From the NCBI RefSeq assembly GCF_014642875.1, contig NZ_BMJC01000003.1:978570-1042569 (forward strand): a stretch of DNA of 64,000 bases, written 5' to 3'. The DNA is from Puia dinghuensis. GTDB taxonomy: Bacteria; Bacteroidota; Bacteroidia; Chitinophagales; Chitinophagaceae. Made by a program: the position numbers and the translations under genes. The notes beneath the pieces were generated by a model. It made no database searches, was not told the origin of the DNA, and was given only the letters and a program-made list of their open reading frames with translations. The first letter of the stretch is position 1. Each line of letters begins with the position of its first letter. This document shows positions 57,263 through 64,000 of the stretch, piece by piece.

Positions 57263-60088
57263 ATGCCCAAAGACTCCTCCATTCGTTCAGTCCTGATCAT
57301 CGGATCGGGTCCCATCATCATCGGTCAAGCCTGTGAATTCGATTATTCCGGTACTCAGGCCGCCCGCAGCCTGCGGGAAGAAGGGGTCGAAGTGATCCTC
57401 ATCAACAGTAACCCGGCTACTATTATGACCGACCCGATGATGGCAGACAGGGTTTACCTGTTGCCACTGACGGTGGAGAGTATCGAGCAGATATTGGAAG
57501 AGAACAAGATAGACGCTGTCCTGCCGACCATGGGTGGTCAAACGGCCCTCAATCTGGCAAAAGAAGCCGAAGACCTCGGCATCTGGGAAAAATATGGGGT
57601 CCGGCTCATCGGTGTAGACATCAAAGCCATCGACAAAGCGGAAGACCGCGAGAAGTTCAGGCAGTGGATGATCGAACTGGGAGTACCCGTCGCCACGGCC
57701 AAGACGGCCAACTCCTTCCTCGAAGGAAAAGAGTTCGCCCAGGAGATTGGCTTTCCGCTGGTGATCCGGCCGTCCTTCACCCTCGGCGGCACCGGCGGCG
57801 GTTTTGTACACGACAAAGAAGACCTCGACGAAGCGCTGAACAGAGGTCTTCAGGCATCGCCGATCCACGAAGTGCTGGTGGAGCAGGCGGTACTCGGCTG
57901 GAAGGAGTTCGAGCTCGAGCTGCTGCGTGATGCCAATAATAATGTAGTCATCATCTGTACGGTGGAGAACTTCGACCCGATGGGTGTACACACGGGAGAC
58001 TCCATCACCGTGGCGCCGGCCATGACGCTTAGCGACACGGCTTTTCAGCTGATGCGCAACACCGCGATCATGATGATGAGGGATCTGGGGAATTTTGCCG
58101 GCGGCTGCAATGTACAGTTCGCCCTCAACCCCAAGACGGAAGAGATCATCGCCATCGAGATCAACCCCCGGGTGAGCCGCAGCTCTGCCCTGGCCTCCAA
58201 GGCAACGGGTTATCCCATCGCAAAGATCGCCGCCAAGCTGGCCATCGGCTACTATCTCGACGAGCTGAAGAACCAGATCACCAAGACTACTTCCGCCTAC
58301 TTTGAGCCCGTGCAGGATTATGTCATCGTGAAGATACCGCGTTGGAACTTCGACAAGTTCAAAGGCGCCAACGATACCCTGGGATTACAGATGAAAAGCG
58401 TCGGGGAAGTGATGGCCATCGGCAGAAGCTTTACCGAAGCCGTACAGAAGGCCTGTCAGAGCCTGGAGAATAATGCCGTGGGCCTGGGCTACTATGGAAA
58501 AAGCCTCATGCATGCCGAAGAGCTGCTGGAATATATCAAGACGCCGAAGTGGGACCGCATCTTCCGCATCAAGGATGCATTGATGGCGGGCATCTCCGTA
58601 GGGACCATCTCCAAGGCCACCAACGGCATCGACCGCTGGTTCCTCTATGAGATCCAGAAGATCGTCAACATGGAGAAAGAGCTGGCGAAGTATAACATAG
58701 AGACCCTTCCCCTGCCCTTGCTGTCGGAAGCCAAGAAGCTGGGATTCGGCGACGAGCAGATCGTCAAGATCATAGGTTCGGGGTCGGAGGAAAGCCTGTA
58801 TGAAAAACGCGTTGCCGCCGGCATCACCCGCATCTTTAAAATGGTAGATACCTGCTCGGCTGAATTCGAGGCAAAGACTCCCTACTTCTACTCCACCTTC
58901 GAGGGTGGCCATGCCAATGAAAGCAAGGTCAGCGATAAAAAGAAGATCGTCGTCCTGGGCAGCGGTCCCAACCGCATCGGTCAGGGTATTGAATTCGACT
59001 ATTGCTGTGTCCATGGGCTGCTCGCCATAAAGGAATGCGGCTATGAGGCCATCATGGTCAATTGCAACCCCGAGACGGTATCTACCGACTTCGACGTTGC
59101 CGACAAGCTTTATTTTGAACCCGTCTACTGGGAGCATCTCTGGGAGATAATCCAGCATGAGAAGCCCGAGGGTGTTATCGTGCAGCTGGGCGGCCAGACG
59201 GCCCTGAAATTAGCCGAAAGCCTTACAGCCAAAGGGATCAGGATCATCGGCACCTCTTTCGACAGCATGGACATCGCAGAGGACCGGGGCCGGTTCAGCG
59301 ACATGCTGAAAGAACTGAGCATCCCCTACCCCGACTACGGGACGGCATATGATGTAGACGAAGCCGTGCAGGTGGCGAACCGGGTGGGATATCCTGTACT
59401 GGTGCGGCCCTCCTATGTACTGGGTGGCCAGCGGATGCGGATCGTGATAAATGATGATGAAGTTGAAAAGGCGGTGGTGAGCCTGTTGAAACATATTCCC
59501 GGTAACAAGATACTTATCGACCATTTTCTCGACCGCTGCCAGGAAGCAGAGGTGGATGCCATCTTTGACGGTGACGACTTCCATGTGATGGGAGTGATGG
59601 AGCACATCGAGCCCGCGGGTATCCACAGCGGCGACAGCCATGCCGTGCTGCCGGCCTTTAACCTCAGCCCGATGGAAGTGACGACGATGGAATATTATGC
59701 GGAAAAGATCGCCCGGGCGCTGAATATAAAAGGGCTTATCAATGTACAGTTTGCGATAAAGAGTGGGAAGGTCTATGTGATAGAGGCCAACCCAAGGGCT
59801 TCACGGACGACTCCCTTCATCGCCAAGGCCTACCAGATTCCCTACCTCAACATTGCGACGAAGATCATGCTGGGTGAGCACAAGCTGAAGGACTTCACAT
59901 TCGAGAAGAGGCTGCAGGGCTATGCCATCAAGGAGCCGGTGTTCAGCTTTTCCAAATTCCCCGGTGTCAGAACAGAGCTGGGACCCGAGATGAAGTCTAC
60001 CGGGGAATCCATCCGCTTTATTAAAGACCTGCGGGACCCCAATTTCCGGCGGCTCTACAAGGACAGGAGCATGTATTTAAGTAAATAG
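57263..60088 (+). CDS. carB: Carbamoyl-phosphate synthase large subunit without MGS domain
   Basis: A 941-residue CarB that makes carbamoyl phosphate for pyrimidine and arginine synthesis. Two tandem ATP-grasp halves: SVLIIGSGPIIIGQACEFDYSGTQA (residue 9 on) and IVVLGSGPNRIGQGIEFDYCC (about 560 on). Both have GGQTALNLA / GGQTALKLA and NPRxSR motifs. E. coli CarB is 1073 residues; the C-terminal ~130-residue allosteric MGS-like domain is absent and the stop (SMYLSK) falls at the end of the second synthetase half. carA is not in the window. Confidence 0.95.
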   Translation: MPKDSSIRSVLIIGSGPIIIGQACEFDYSGTQAARSLREEGVEVILINSNPATIMTDPMMADRVYLLPLTVESIEQILEENKIDAVLPTMGGQTALNLAKEAEDLGIWEKYGVRLIGVDIKAIDKAEDREKFRQWMIELGVPVATAKTANSFLEGKEFAQEIGFPLVIRPSFTLGGTGGGFVHDKEDLDEALNRGLQASPIHEVLVEQAVLGWKEFELELLRDANNNVVIICTVENFDPMGVHTGDSITVAPAMTLSDTAFQLMRNTAIMMMRDLGNFAGGCNVQFALNPKTEEIIAIEINPRVSRSSALASKATGYPIAKIAAKLAIGYYLDELKNQITKTTSAYFEPVQDYVIVKIPRWNFDKFKGANDTLGLQMKSVGEVMAIGRSFTEAVQKACQSLENNAVGLGYYGKSLMHAEELLEYIKTPKWDRIFRIKDALMAGISVGTISKATNGIDRWFLYEIQKIVNMEKELAKYNIETLPLPLLSEAKKLGFGDEQIVKIIGSGSEESLYEKRVAAGITRIFKMVDTCSAEFEAKTPYFYSTFEGGHANESKVSDKKKIVVLGSGPNRIGQGIEFDYCCVHGLLAIKECGYEAIMVNCNPETVSTDFDVADKLYFEPVYWEHLWEIIQHEKPEGVIVQLGGQTALKLAESLTAKGIRIIGTSFDSMDIAEDRGRFSDMLKELSIPYPDYGTAYDVDEAVQVANRVGYPVLVRPSYVLGGQRMRIVINDDEVEKAVVSLLKHIPGNKILIDHFLDRCQEAEVDAIFDGDDFHVMGVMEHIEPAGIHSGDSHAVLPAFNLSPMEVTTMEYYAEKIARALNIKGLINVQFAIKSGKVYVIEANPRASRTTPFIAKAYQIPYLNIATKIMLGEHKLKDFTFEKRLQGYAIKEPVFSFSKFPGVRTELGPEMKSTGESIRFIKDLRDPNFRRLYKDRSMYLSK

Positions 60089-60117
60089 TCATAGCTTAGG
60101 GTCTTAAATTGTTGTCC

Positions 60118-60729
60118 ATGGAAGAATTGGAAGTTCCAACCGAACACCTGCATGAAAAGATCCAGGAAGAGGCCGAGGAGAAGAAAGACAAGTGGACGCT
60201 TTATGTTGCTTTGTCCACTGCGATGATGGCCGTATTGGCGGCTGTCGCTGGTCTGCTGGCGGGTCACCATGCCAACGAGGCGCTGGTTGAAAGGGTGAAG
60301 GCCTCCGACGCCTGGAATTACTACCAGGCTAAGAGCGTGAAACAGGAGATATTGGTGAATACCGATAAGATCATGCGGGCAGTGAGGGGCGGAACGGGGG
60401 CGAATGAGCATGCGGTGGGGGCTAGCCGCAACGGCGCGGCAGGAGCGGGCGACAATGGCGCCGCGGTGCCTGCAGAAGGGGACAACAGCAAGGATATTGC
60501 CCGCTACGATAAAGAAAAGGCAGATGTAAAGAAGCAGGCCGAAGAAGCCGAAAAAGCGTCCGACGCCCATCTGGCCAAACATGTTCCACTAGCTTCCGCC
60601 GTTACGGCTTTTCAGATAGCCATTGCCGTCTCCGCCATCTCTCTCATCACCCGGCGGAGGAATCTCTGGTATGGCAGCCTGCTGCTGACCGTAGTGGGCG
60701 CCTACTTCCTGGTTGAGGGGTTGTTCTGA
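60118..60729 (+). CDS. DUF4337 membrane protein
   Basis: A 203-residue protein with TM1 (about 27-48), a long charged coiled-coil middle part (with NYYQAKSVKQEI, a family hallmark) and two C-terminal helices (about 160-200). The middle contains a Gly/Ala/Asn-rich stretch (GANEHAVGASRNGAAGAGDNGAA) that looks like an insertion. DUF4337 has no known function. ATG 60118 lies 29 nt after carB and is probably read from the same transcript. Confidence 0.8.
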   Translation: MEELEVPTEHLHEKIQEEAEEKKDKWTLYVALSTAMMAVLAAVAGLLAGHHANEALVERVKASDAWNYYQAKSVKQEILVNTDKIMRAVRGGTGANEHAVGASRNGAAGAGDNGAAVPAEGDNSKDIARYDKEKADVKKQAEEAEKASDAHLAKHVPLASAVTAFQIAIAVSAISLITRRRNLWYGSLLLTVVGAYFLVEGLF

Positions 60730-61802
60730 CGCAGCCTGTTTCCTATCCGGATGGAAGGGAGCTCCACCCAATGATACATCGCGTACGAAAGGAGGAAGAT
60801 CGCCAGCGTTGCGAGAATACCACTTACCACCCTGTAACCGGGATAGTGCAGGGGGCTCTTGTTGAACAAACCAATGAATACATGGATCAGCGGCTGATGC
60901 ACCAGAAAAATGCTAAAGCTGCACAGGCCTATCGTAATGACGACCCTGGCAGGCCAGTTTTGCAGGGTTATTCTTTTGGCATGCAGGAACCAGTCCATAA
61001 AGAATACCCCGATGATGGCGACCGCATATTGCCCCAGGGCATAGATCGGCGCCACGCAAACCGCAACTACCAGACCGCCGAGGGCGAAGAGGCGATCGCG
61101 GCGGCTTAGAAAACTCCATAGGCTTTTCCCTTCAAAATACGCTTCCCCCAGCAAGGCGCCTGTCGCCCAGATAAACCAGAGCGAAACGGGAGCGTTGGCC
61201 CAGGGCAGGGCACCGGCCAGGCTGCTTACGTGCATGCCGACGGTCTGCCATGCCACGGAAAGAAGAAAGGTGAACCCTACCATCGGCTTTACTCCCCATC
61301 GTTTCCTGCCATAGAGAAAAAGAGCATACAGCAAATAGAGCTGTACCTCCGCGGCCAGACACCAGAAGGTGGGATTGACGGAAAAATACGTCCGGGTAAA
61401 AAGGTTCTGCAACGAGAGAGCGTGGAGCAGAAAGGTGAGCCAGCCGTCCCTGCTGCTGAAAAGACCCTTTTCCAGGAAGAGGCTAAAGGCGATCAAGACC
61501 AGGAGATAGGGTGGATAAACCCGCCAAAACCGCCGGCTGTAGAACCCGCGCAGGGTGAATTGCCGGTCTTTCAGATAGCCCAGGTGAAGAAGGAAGCCAC
61601 TGACAAGAATAAATATCGTTACCCCTCCCCAGCCGATGCTGCGGGGCAGAAAGTTCAACAGGAATACCCGGGCGGCAGGGTGGCCGCTATCTGCAACGAC
61701 CATCCCTCCATAGGCGGGGAAATAGTACCACAGAAAATGCGCCTGAAAAACGGTGAGAATGGCTATTCCCCGTAAAAAATCGATCTTTCTGAAGTGGTGC
61801 AT
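60702..61802 (-). CDS. Acyltransferase family 3 membrane protein
   Basis: A 366-residue multi-helix protein of the acyltransferase 3 family (OafA/NodX-like), which transfers acetyl or other acyl groups to sugars of polysaccharides. Signature: HFRKIDFLRGIAILTVFQAHF with the conserved RGIA and His, then FILVSGFLL and FYSRRFWRVYPPY. C-terminal VHQPLIHVFIG. The 3' end overlaps the DUF4337 gene by 28 bp. Confidence 0.85.
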   Translation of the reverse strand: MHHFRKIDFLRGIAILTVFQAHFLWYYFPAYGGMVVADSGHPAARVFLLNFLPRSIGWGGVTIFILVSGFLLHLGYLKDRQFTLRGFYSRRFWRVYPPYLLVLIAFSLFLEKGLFSSRDGWLTFLLHALSLQNLFTRTYFSVNPTFWCLAAEVQLYLLYALFLYGRKRWGVKPMVGFTFLLSVAWQTVGMHVSSLAGALPWANAPVSLWFIWATGALLGEAYFEGKSLWSFLSRRDRLFALGGLVVAVCVAPIYALGQYAVAIIGVFFMDWFLHAKRITLQNWPARVVITIGLCSFSIFLVHQPLIHVFIGLFNKSPLHYPGYRVVSGILATLAIFLLSYAMYHWVELPSIRIGNRLRQNNPSTRK

Positions 61803-61964
61803 AGCGGAAAATTAGCGGTCGGAAGCCATTCTAGCAAGGATTTTGCTGTAAGAATCCTGGCAAAAAATGCCATAAAAAATAATTTTTTGCCAGGACATTC
61901 GCCAATGTCCGGGACCGGATTCCATCCGGTCTGGATAGCAACAAAAGCTAAAATCGCACTACTT

Positions 61965-62465
61965 ATGAAGCAACTCTTTTCCGTAATGTTATTTATGGGT
62001 TTCGTGTCCGTAAGCATGGGACAGCTAAAGGCCAAGGTAAAATGCCCGGACTTTTATGTAGATGTGCTCGACGGCACGGTCAATGGCATCAAGCCCAACT
62101 ACACCCAAAACGAGATCAAGGAGAAATTTCCCTGTTTCACCAGCGCCGAAGATGAATCCAATGAAGCCAAATGCGGCGGCGGCATTTTCTTTAAGGACAA
62201 GGGGATCATGTTCTACACTAAAAGAAAGTATGTCGAGGTAGGCCCCAAATTAATCGGCAAGACCAGCATCCCTCTCCTGGGGACGAAACGCGGCACACTG
62301 TTCAGGACCCTGGGTAATCCGAAGATAAAAGACGATCTCTGGGATGCCTTTGAAATGCAGTATGGCACCCTCGTTCTGCATTATGATGTGGCCGGCGCGG
62401 CGGGAAAGGTGAAGTATTTCCAGTTCAGCACCCTTGGTTCGGACGGGCTTAACCTTTGCGAGTAG
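61965..62465 (+). CDS. Small secreted protein of unknown function
   Basis: A 166-residue protein. ATG 61965 gives the signal peptide (MKQLFSVMLFMGFVSVSMGQ); the longer frame is rejected. The mature part has four cysteines (for example KCPDFYVDVLDG, FPCFTS, AKCGGGIFF, NLCE) and a GIKPNYTQNEIKEKF segment. No family recognised. It converges on idi with a 17-bp overlap. Confidence 0.7.
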   Translation: MKQLFSVMLFMGFVSVSMGQLKAKVKCPDFYVDVLDGTVNGIKPNYTQNEIKEKFPCFTSAEDESNEAKCGGGIFFKDKGIMFYTKRKYVEVGPKLIGKTSIPLLGTKRGTLFRTLGNPKIKDDLWDAFEMQYGTLVLHYDVAGAAGKVKYFQFSTLGSDGLNLCE

Positions 62466-62982
62466 TCGCCATCTTTTCCCTTACTAACGGGAAGGCCAGG
62501 TGGAACCAGCTGGTATAATTATCCGGATGGACAGCCAGGCCTTCCTTTATTTCTTCCAGCGAGCAGTACCGATAATCACTCACTTCGGCAGCATTGGGAT
62601 GGATGTCTTCATCATCATAATATCCCACAAAGACATGATCGAACTCGAATTCCGTGAGACCGTTATCAAATTCCGAACGATAGGTAAAGTCGAAAAGTTT
62701 TTCCAGGCTGGTGGTGAACCCCAGCTCTTCCCGAAGCCTGCGGCATGCTGCGGCAAGCGTATCTTCCCCCGGCCGGGGATGGCTGCAACATGCGTTTGTC
62801 CACAGCCCCGGGCTATGATATTTATCCCCCGCACGCTGTTGTAACAGCATCTCTCCTTTCGAATTGAAAATGAAAACACTGAAGGCCCGGTGTAAGACGG
62901 CTTTCCGGTGCGCTTCCATTTTTTCCATCGTACCTATTGGAGCATCTTCCTCATTGACCAGGATTACTTCTTCTCTATGCAT
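62449..62982 (-). CDS. idi: Isopentenyl-diphosphate delta-isomerase (type 1)
   Basis: A 177-residue Nudix-fold enzyme interconverting isopentenyl and dimethylallyl diphosphate. Motifs: HRAFSVFIFNSKGEMLLQQRA, GLWTNACCSHPRPGE (catalytic Cys), RRLREELGF (Nudix box) and TEFEFDHVFVG. ATG 62982 (MHREEVILVNEEDAPIG) chosen; the 21-residue extension upstream reaches into the hairpin repeat and is unlikely. Confidence 0.93.
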   Translation of the reverse strand: MHREEVILVNEEDAPIGTMEKMEAHRKAVLHRAFSVFIFNSKGEMLLQQRAGDKYHSPGLWTNACCSHPRPGEDTLAAACRRLREELGFTTSLEKLFDFTYRSEFDNGLTEFEFDHVFVGYYDDEDIHPNAAEVSDYRYCSLEEIKEGLAVHPDNYTSWFHLAFPLVREKMATTRKG

Positions 62983-63003
62983 GCACCAAGTTAGGAATTT
63001 ATG

Positions 63004-63079
63004 TGCGGAAGATGTGCTTTCGGAAAAATTGCACATCTTCCGCAATCGGCTTATGTCTGGCCTTCGGCCGACGGACCTT
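63004..63079 (-). repeat. Multi-hairpin dispersed repeat, copy B
   Basis: TGCGGAAGATGTGC (63004-63017) pairs perfectly with GCACATCTTCCGCA (63031-63044). The core GGCTTATGTC-T with GGCCTTCGGCC follows (63048-63069). The perfect hairpin GACGGACC-TTC-GGTCCGTC ends it (63069-63087). Same order, orientation and context as copy A at 49.35 kb. Confidence 0.7.
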
Positions 63080-63117
63080 CGGTCCGTCTTGGCCCGAATG
63101 GAGATGACAGACAGGCG

Positions 63118-63618
63118 TTAAAATCGCTGGATCTGATTCTTCAGGAGCTTGCGGGCAAAGTGGATGCGACTCTTGATAGTACCCAGGGGCTCCTGTAGCA
63201 TCTCGGCAATCTCGTGGTATTTGAATCCATCGAAATAAAGCAGGAAAGGATTGCGGAAAATCTCCGGCAGCTTGTGGATCGCCGCCTGGATATCCTTTAC
63301 CCGGAGGTTGCTTTCGACAGTACCGGGCACTGCCATTTGCGCGGAGTTTAACAGGAATTCGTTGGGAGTACTGTCAAAGATGGTATTTTGTTTGGCTTTA
63401 CGGCGGTAGTTATTGATAAAAATATTCCGCATGATCGTGTAAAGCCACGCCTTGATGTTAGTGCCTACGTTATACTTATCCTTGTTTGCTAATGCGCGAA
63501 ACAGAGTTTCCTGGAAAAGGTCTTTTGCTGCTTCAGAATCACGGGTGAGCGTGATAGCGAACGGCTTTAAGAACTCTGCGTTGTTGACCAGGAGCTGGTT
63601 GAATTCTACTGTAGCCAT
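63118..63618 (-). CDS. ECF-type RNA polymerase sigma factor
   Basis: A 166-residue sigma-70 family protein with region 2 (FLKPFAITLTRDSEAAKDLFQETLFRALANKDKY, NIKAWLYTIMRNIFINNYRR) and region 4 (IHKLPEIFRNPFLLYFDGFKYHEIAEMLQEPLGTIKSRIHFARKLL). No region 3. No anti-sigma gene is adjacent inside the window. A -7 element lies about 50 nt upstream, so its target regulon is unknown. Confidence 0.93.
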   Translation of the reverse strand: MATVEFNQLLVNNAEFLKPFAITLTRDSEAAKDLFQETLFRALANKDKYNVGTNIKAWLYTIMRNIFINNYRRKAKQNTIFDSTPNEFLLNSAQMAVPGTVESNLRVKDIQAAIHKLPEIFRNPFLLYFDGFKYHEIAEMLQEPLGTIKSRIHFARKLLKNQIQRF

Positions 63619-63668
63619 GATTTTGTTGTTTTAATGATTCGTCTATTGATTCAATGATCTTCTAACCC

Positions 63669-63676
63669 CAAAATTA
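63669..63676 (-). promoter_or_regulatory. -7 element for ECF sigma gene
   Basis: On the minus strand TAATTTTG, full match to TAnnTTTG, about 50 nt before the ATG; no clear TTG at -33. Confidence 0.45.
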
Positions 63677-63864
63677 AGTATTTATATACACCTGTCTTAA
63701 ATTATGTGACCTACGGTTTCGTTAAAAGCCAATAGGCGGATAATCAGTCGGTTGTACAATTCTTCTGTTGATACGTGTGCCATGCGATTATTCTTCCTCT
63801 TTTATATGCAAAAAAAGGGCCTGCTCGTGGAGATGCCAGAAAGACAGCAAAAGTTGGGACAGAT

Positions 63865-64000
63865 TTGACAGGCGTGGGGGGAAATTTGGCAGGCGGCGAG
63901 GCGGGGCAAGCGGGGGCGGGGCGACGTAGGTGAGGGCGGGCTTGCGGAGGTTGCGGCGAGGGTGGCGGGGCAAGCGAGGGTGGCGGGGCAAGCGGGGGCG
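63865..64000. repeat. G-rich spacer with 18-bp tandem repeat at window edge
   Basis: Plus strand G-rich; GCGAGGGTGGCGGGGCAA recurs with an 18-bp period from about 63956 to the end. No gene is convincing in 63619-64000: the leftward frame 63788-63991 is Pro/Arg low complexity caused by composition. Confidence 0.75.

Noticed and set aside
63788..63991. 67-codon leftward Pro/Arg-rich frame
   Set aside because: Generated by the 18-bp G-rich tandem repeat; no conserved features.

Overview
The window is chromosomal DNA from a high-GC member of the Bacteroidota, most likely the family Chitinophagaceae. The evidence is gldK and gldL (type IX secretion and gliding), DUF4271, DUF4337 and DUF6934 genes, paired BtuB-type receptors and lipoproteins, weak Shine-Dalgarno signals, and repeated matches to the Bacteroidota promoter (TTG, about 20 nt, TAnnTTTG). 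I cannot name the species. Most of the window is ordinary core genome; three AT-rich accessory patches stand out at about 31.4-35.5, 39.5-40.5 and 45.7-46.4 kb.

Layout. 0-9 kb: gldL/gldK, a DUF255 thioredoxin-fold protein, hemD, a DUF4271 membrane protein and a BamA-like protein, with hemW divergent. 9-16 kb: gpsA, an HlyD-type adaptor and a TolC-type channel, then a Cys/Met PLP enzyme paired with an APC permease. 16-20.6 kb: a TonB-dependent receptor, a small secreted protein, a G-rich spacer, a TylF-like methyltransferase and a DNRLRE lipoprotein. 20.6-31.2 kb: a vitamin B12 locus with two cobalamin riboswitches. The first controls btuF-btuC-btuD and the second btuB-cobU-cobT-cobS-cobC-marC; an antisense polysaccharide deacetylase gene lies between them. 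Import across both membranes and assembly of the nucleotide loop are thus under B12 control.

31.3-35.6 kb: a tRNA-Arg(CCG) gene followed by an AT-rich island. It holds a tandem zinc-ribbon protein, a well-bounded orphan 73-residue gene, a three-gene membrane operon built around a J-domain protein, and an antitoxin/ParE pair whose toxin is truncated exactly where core sequence resumes. 35.5-46.4 kb: a TlpA-like lipoprotein, gatB, a double-PDZ protein, a Panacea (DUF4065) gene coupled to a two-TM protein (candidate toxin-antitoxin pair), alaS-DUF3820, an M23 peptidase, a MerR regulator with a long repetitive N-terminus, and a DUF6934 pair. 46.4-64 kb: mscS, a propeller-like protein, lpxH, lutC, ftsH, rsfS, birA, bcp, a GT2 transferase, an M23 peptidase, carB lacking its allosteric domain, DUF4337, an acyltransferase, idi and an ECF sigma factor.

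The most interesting unexplained signals are: (1) two dispersed multi-hairpin repeats (49.35 and 63.0 kb) that share a constant core but have different, still fully paired, flanking stems; (2) three strongly G-rich, tandemly repetitive spacers, at least two of them directly 3' of leftward genes; (3) the Panacea/two-TM pair; (4) the J-domain membrane operon in the tRNA-linked island.
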